Source: SZAS-79 sp963844255 (lineage in GTDB: Bacteria; Pseudomonadota; Gammaproteobacteria; Burkholderiales; SG8-39). Taken from it: a stretch of 64,000 nucleotides of DNA. Positions 63,113-64,000 of this stretch are shown here, piece by piece. Under the pieces are notes generated by a model. The model was not told the origin of the DNA, made no database searches, and was given only the letters and a program-made list of their open reading frames with translations. Both the position numbers and the translations under genes were made by a program. Location: positions 62,001 through 126,000 of the forward strand of contig CAWJNP010000014.1 of NCBI GenBank assembly GCA_963844255.1, written 5' to 3'. Numbering within the stretch: the first letter of the stretch is position 1; each line of letters starts with the position of its first letter.

Positions 63113-64000
63113 CTAGCCGAGCTCGGGCCCGGCGATCGCGAACATCCGCTCGACCGGATTGAAGGGCTCGCTGCGCGCGAGGATCATGCGCGTGTAGGGA
63201 CGCTGCAGCGTGAACCCGGAGGCGCGCAGCCATGCGCCGAGCGCCGCGTGCGGGGCGGGCATGTCGAGGAACACCGGCGCGCTCACCCGGCGCAGCGCGG
63301 TGGCCAGCAGCGCGATCGCGCCGGCCTCGTCGTCGGCCACGCAGGGCCCGAGCTGGTCTTGCGGTGCGGCCTTCGCGACCGAGCAGGAATCCGTTGATTC
63401 GTCCATCGACGACCGACACCAGCGCGGCCGCGGGCAGGCGCGGACGCAGCGCGGCGAGCAGTTCGGAACGATCGGCGCAGAACGCCGCCGCATCCAGCGC
63501 GCAGACGGCGGGCCAGTCGGCGTCGGTCATCGCGCGTATCTCGCACCCCGCCGCGGTGCGCGGTTCGGATGCGAGCGCCGGCGCAGCGAGGCACTGCATG
63601 CGCTCGATGCCCCAGGTGTCCTCGAAACCGAGCAGGCCGTACACGGTGCGCCCGGCGGGCGTCGCATCGAGGATCGCAACGAGGCCATCTCGCGCGAGCG
63701 CCGCCATGGCGCGGTCCATCAGGCGGGTGGCGAGGCCCTTGCGGCGCCAGCGCTCGGTCACCAGCACCATGCTGATCCAGCCGAAGCCGCCGCTCGCGAT
63801 ACGGCAGCGCGAGCGAGGTGGCGACCAGCGTGCCGTCGGGTGCGACCAGGCCGTAGCCCTCACCCAGCGCCAGCATGGTGCGCCAGTCGTCCGCGGTCTG
63901 GTTCCAGCGCACCTCGGTGACCAGCGCGACGCAGCCCGGAAGCTCGGCGGCACCGAGGCGAATCTCGCGCAGGCCCGCGGTGGAACCCTCAGTACTTTCC
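63113..64000 (-). pseudogene. GNAT family N-acetyltransferase (double-domain), frameshifted and partial
   Basis: Read from the right edge: GLREIRLGAAELPGCVALVT, EVRWNQTADDWRTMLALGEG, YGLVAPDGTLVATSLALPY, a shift near 63800, FGWISMVLVTERWRRKGLAT, RLMDRAMAALARDGLVAILD (acetyl-CoA loop R-R-K-G-L-A-T), RINGFLLGR, a shift near 63390, then FLDMPAPHAALGAWLRASGF to GPELG. The two halves match the GNAT plus C-terminal GNAT-like family with a GF-x-x-x-RPYTRM end. The start lies at or beyond base 64000. Acceptor unknown. Confidence 0.75.

Overview
The window is GC-rich and looks like a betaproteobacterium, most likely Burkholderiales. It has two complete tripartite tricarboxylate transporter (TctCBA, Bug-type) operons, a large stock of glutathione S-transferase-like genes, peripheral sugar-acid and aromatic/acyl metabolism, and a kdp potassium operon. 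No rRNA, tRNA or CRISPR was seen. Single-base indels are frequent in some patches (about 1.2-3.3 kb and 55-62.4 kb), and many genes there can only be read by changing frame. Most of this probably reflects an unpolished or strain-mixed consensus, so 'pseudogene' below means 'broken as given'.

Layout. 0-3.4 kb: partial class I fructose-bisphosphate aldolase and a frameshifted tctCBA operon (minus). 3.5-8.3 kb: four-gene Gld-like ABC system (ATPase, permease, GldG-like, DUF4340). 8.3-10.1 kb: YaeQ, parvulin isomerase, alpha/beta hydrolase. 10.1-15.5 kb: tight five-gene minus-strand operon for sugar-acid breakdown (enolase superfamily, Gfo/Idh, DUF993, TIM-barrel isomerase, uronate-dehydrogenase-like). 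15.7-17.6 kb: AhpD-like protein coupled to a class III adenylate cyclase. 17.6-25.7 kb: hydroxypyruvate/2-oxo-tetronate isomerase, an orphan binding protein, an IS1182-type element, a zeta-like GST, and an M20 peptidase-LtnD-OtnK operon. 25.9-29.6 kb: DUF47-Pit phosphate transport, GST, MFS carrier.

29.7-40.7 kb is an accessory island. It holds a YoeB/YefM locus with a frameshifted antitoxin, a possible IS91 remnant, and a previously unlabelled integron-type cassette array without integrase (CALIN). The array has attC sites whose R'' boxes exactly complement the start of their own cassette. Its cassettes carry DUF4145, a HEPN-like protein, a broken SIR2-NTPase-TPR defence-type gene, and a DUF6998-like protein. 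Next come a BrnTA locus with an internally deleted toxin, small membrane and GST genes, and a second antitoxin locus (HTH) whose toxin is also internally deleted.

40.7-54.6 kb returns to metabolism: enoyl-CoA hydratase; an intact tctCBA operon led by a mandelate-racemase-family enzyme and a TauD-type dioxygenase; an NMT1-like binding protein; Tam-like and RquA-like methyltransferases (the latter behind an FNR-type box); and a TetR/DHDPS pair divergent from a carbamoylase-type hydrolase and a flavin monooxygenase whose 3' end carries a 185-bp imperfect tandem duplication. 54.6-63.0 kb: kdpFABCDE with many frameshifts, bracketed by a short direct repeat. 63.1-64.0 kb: partial GNAT acetyltransferase.
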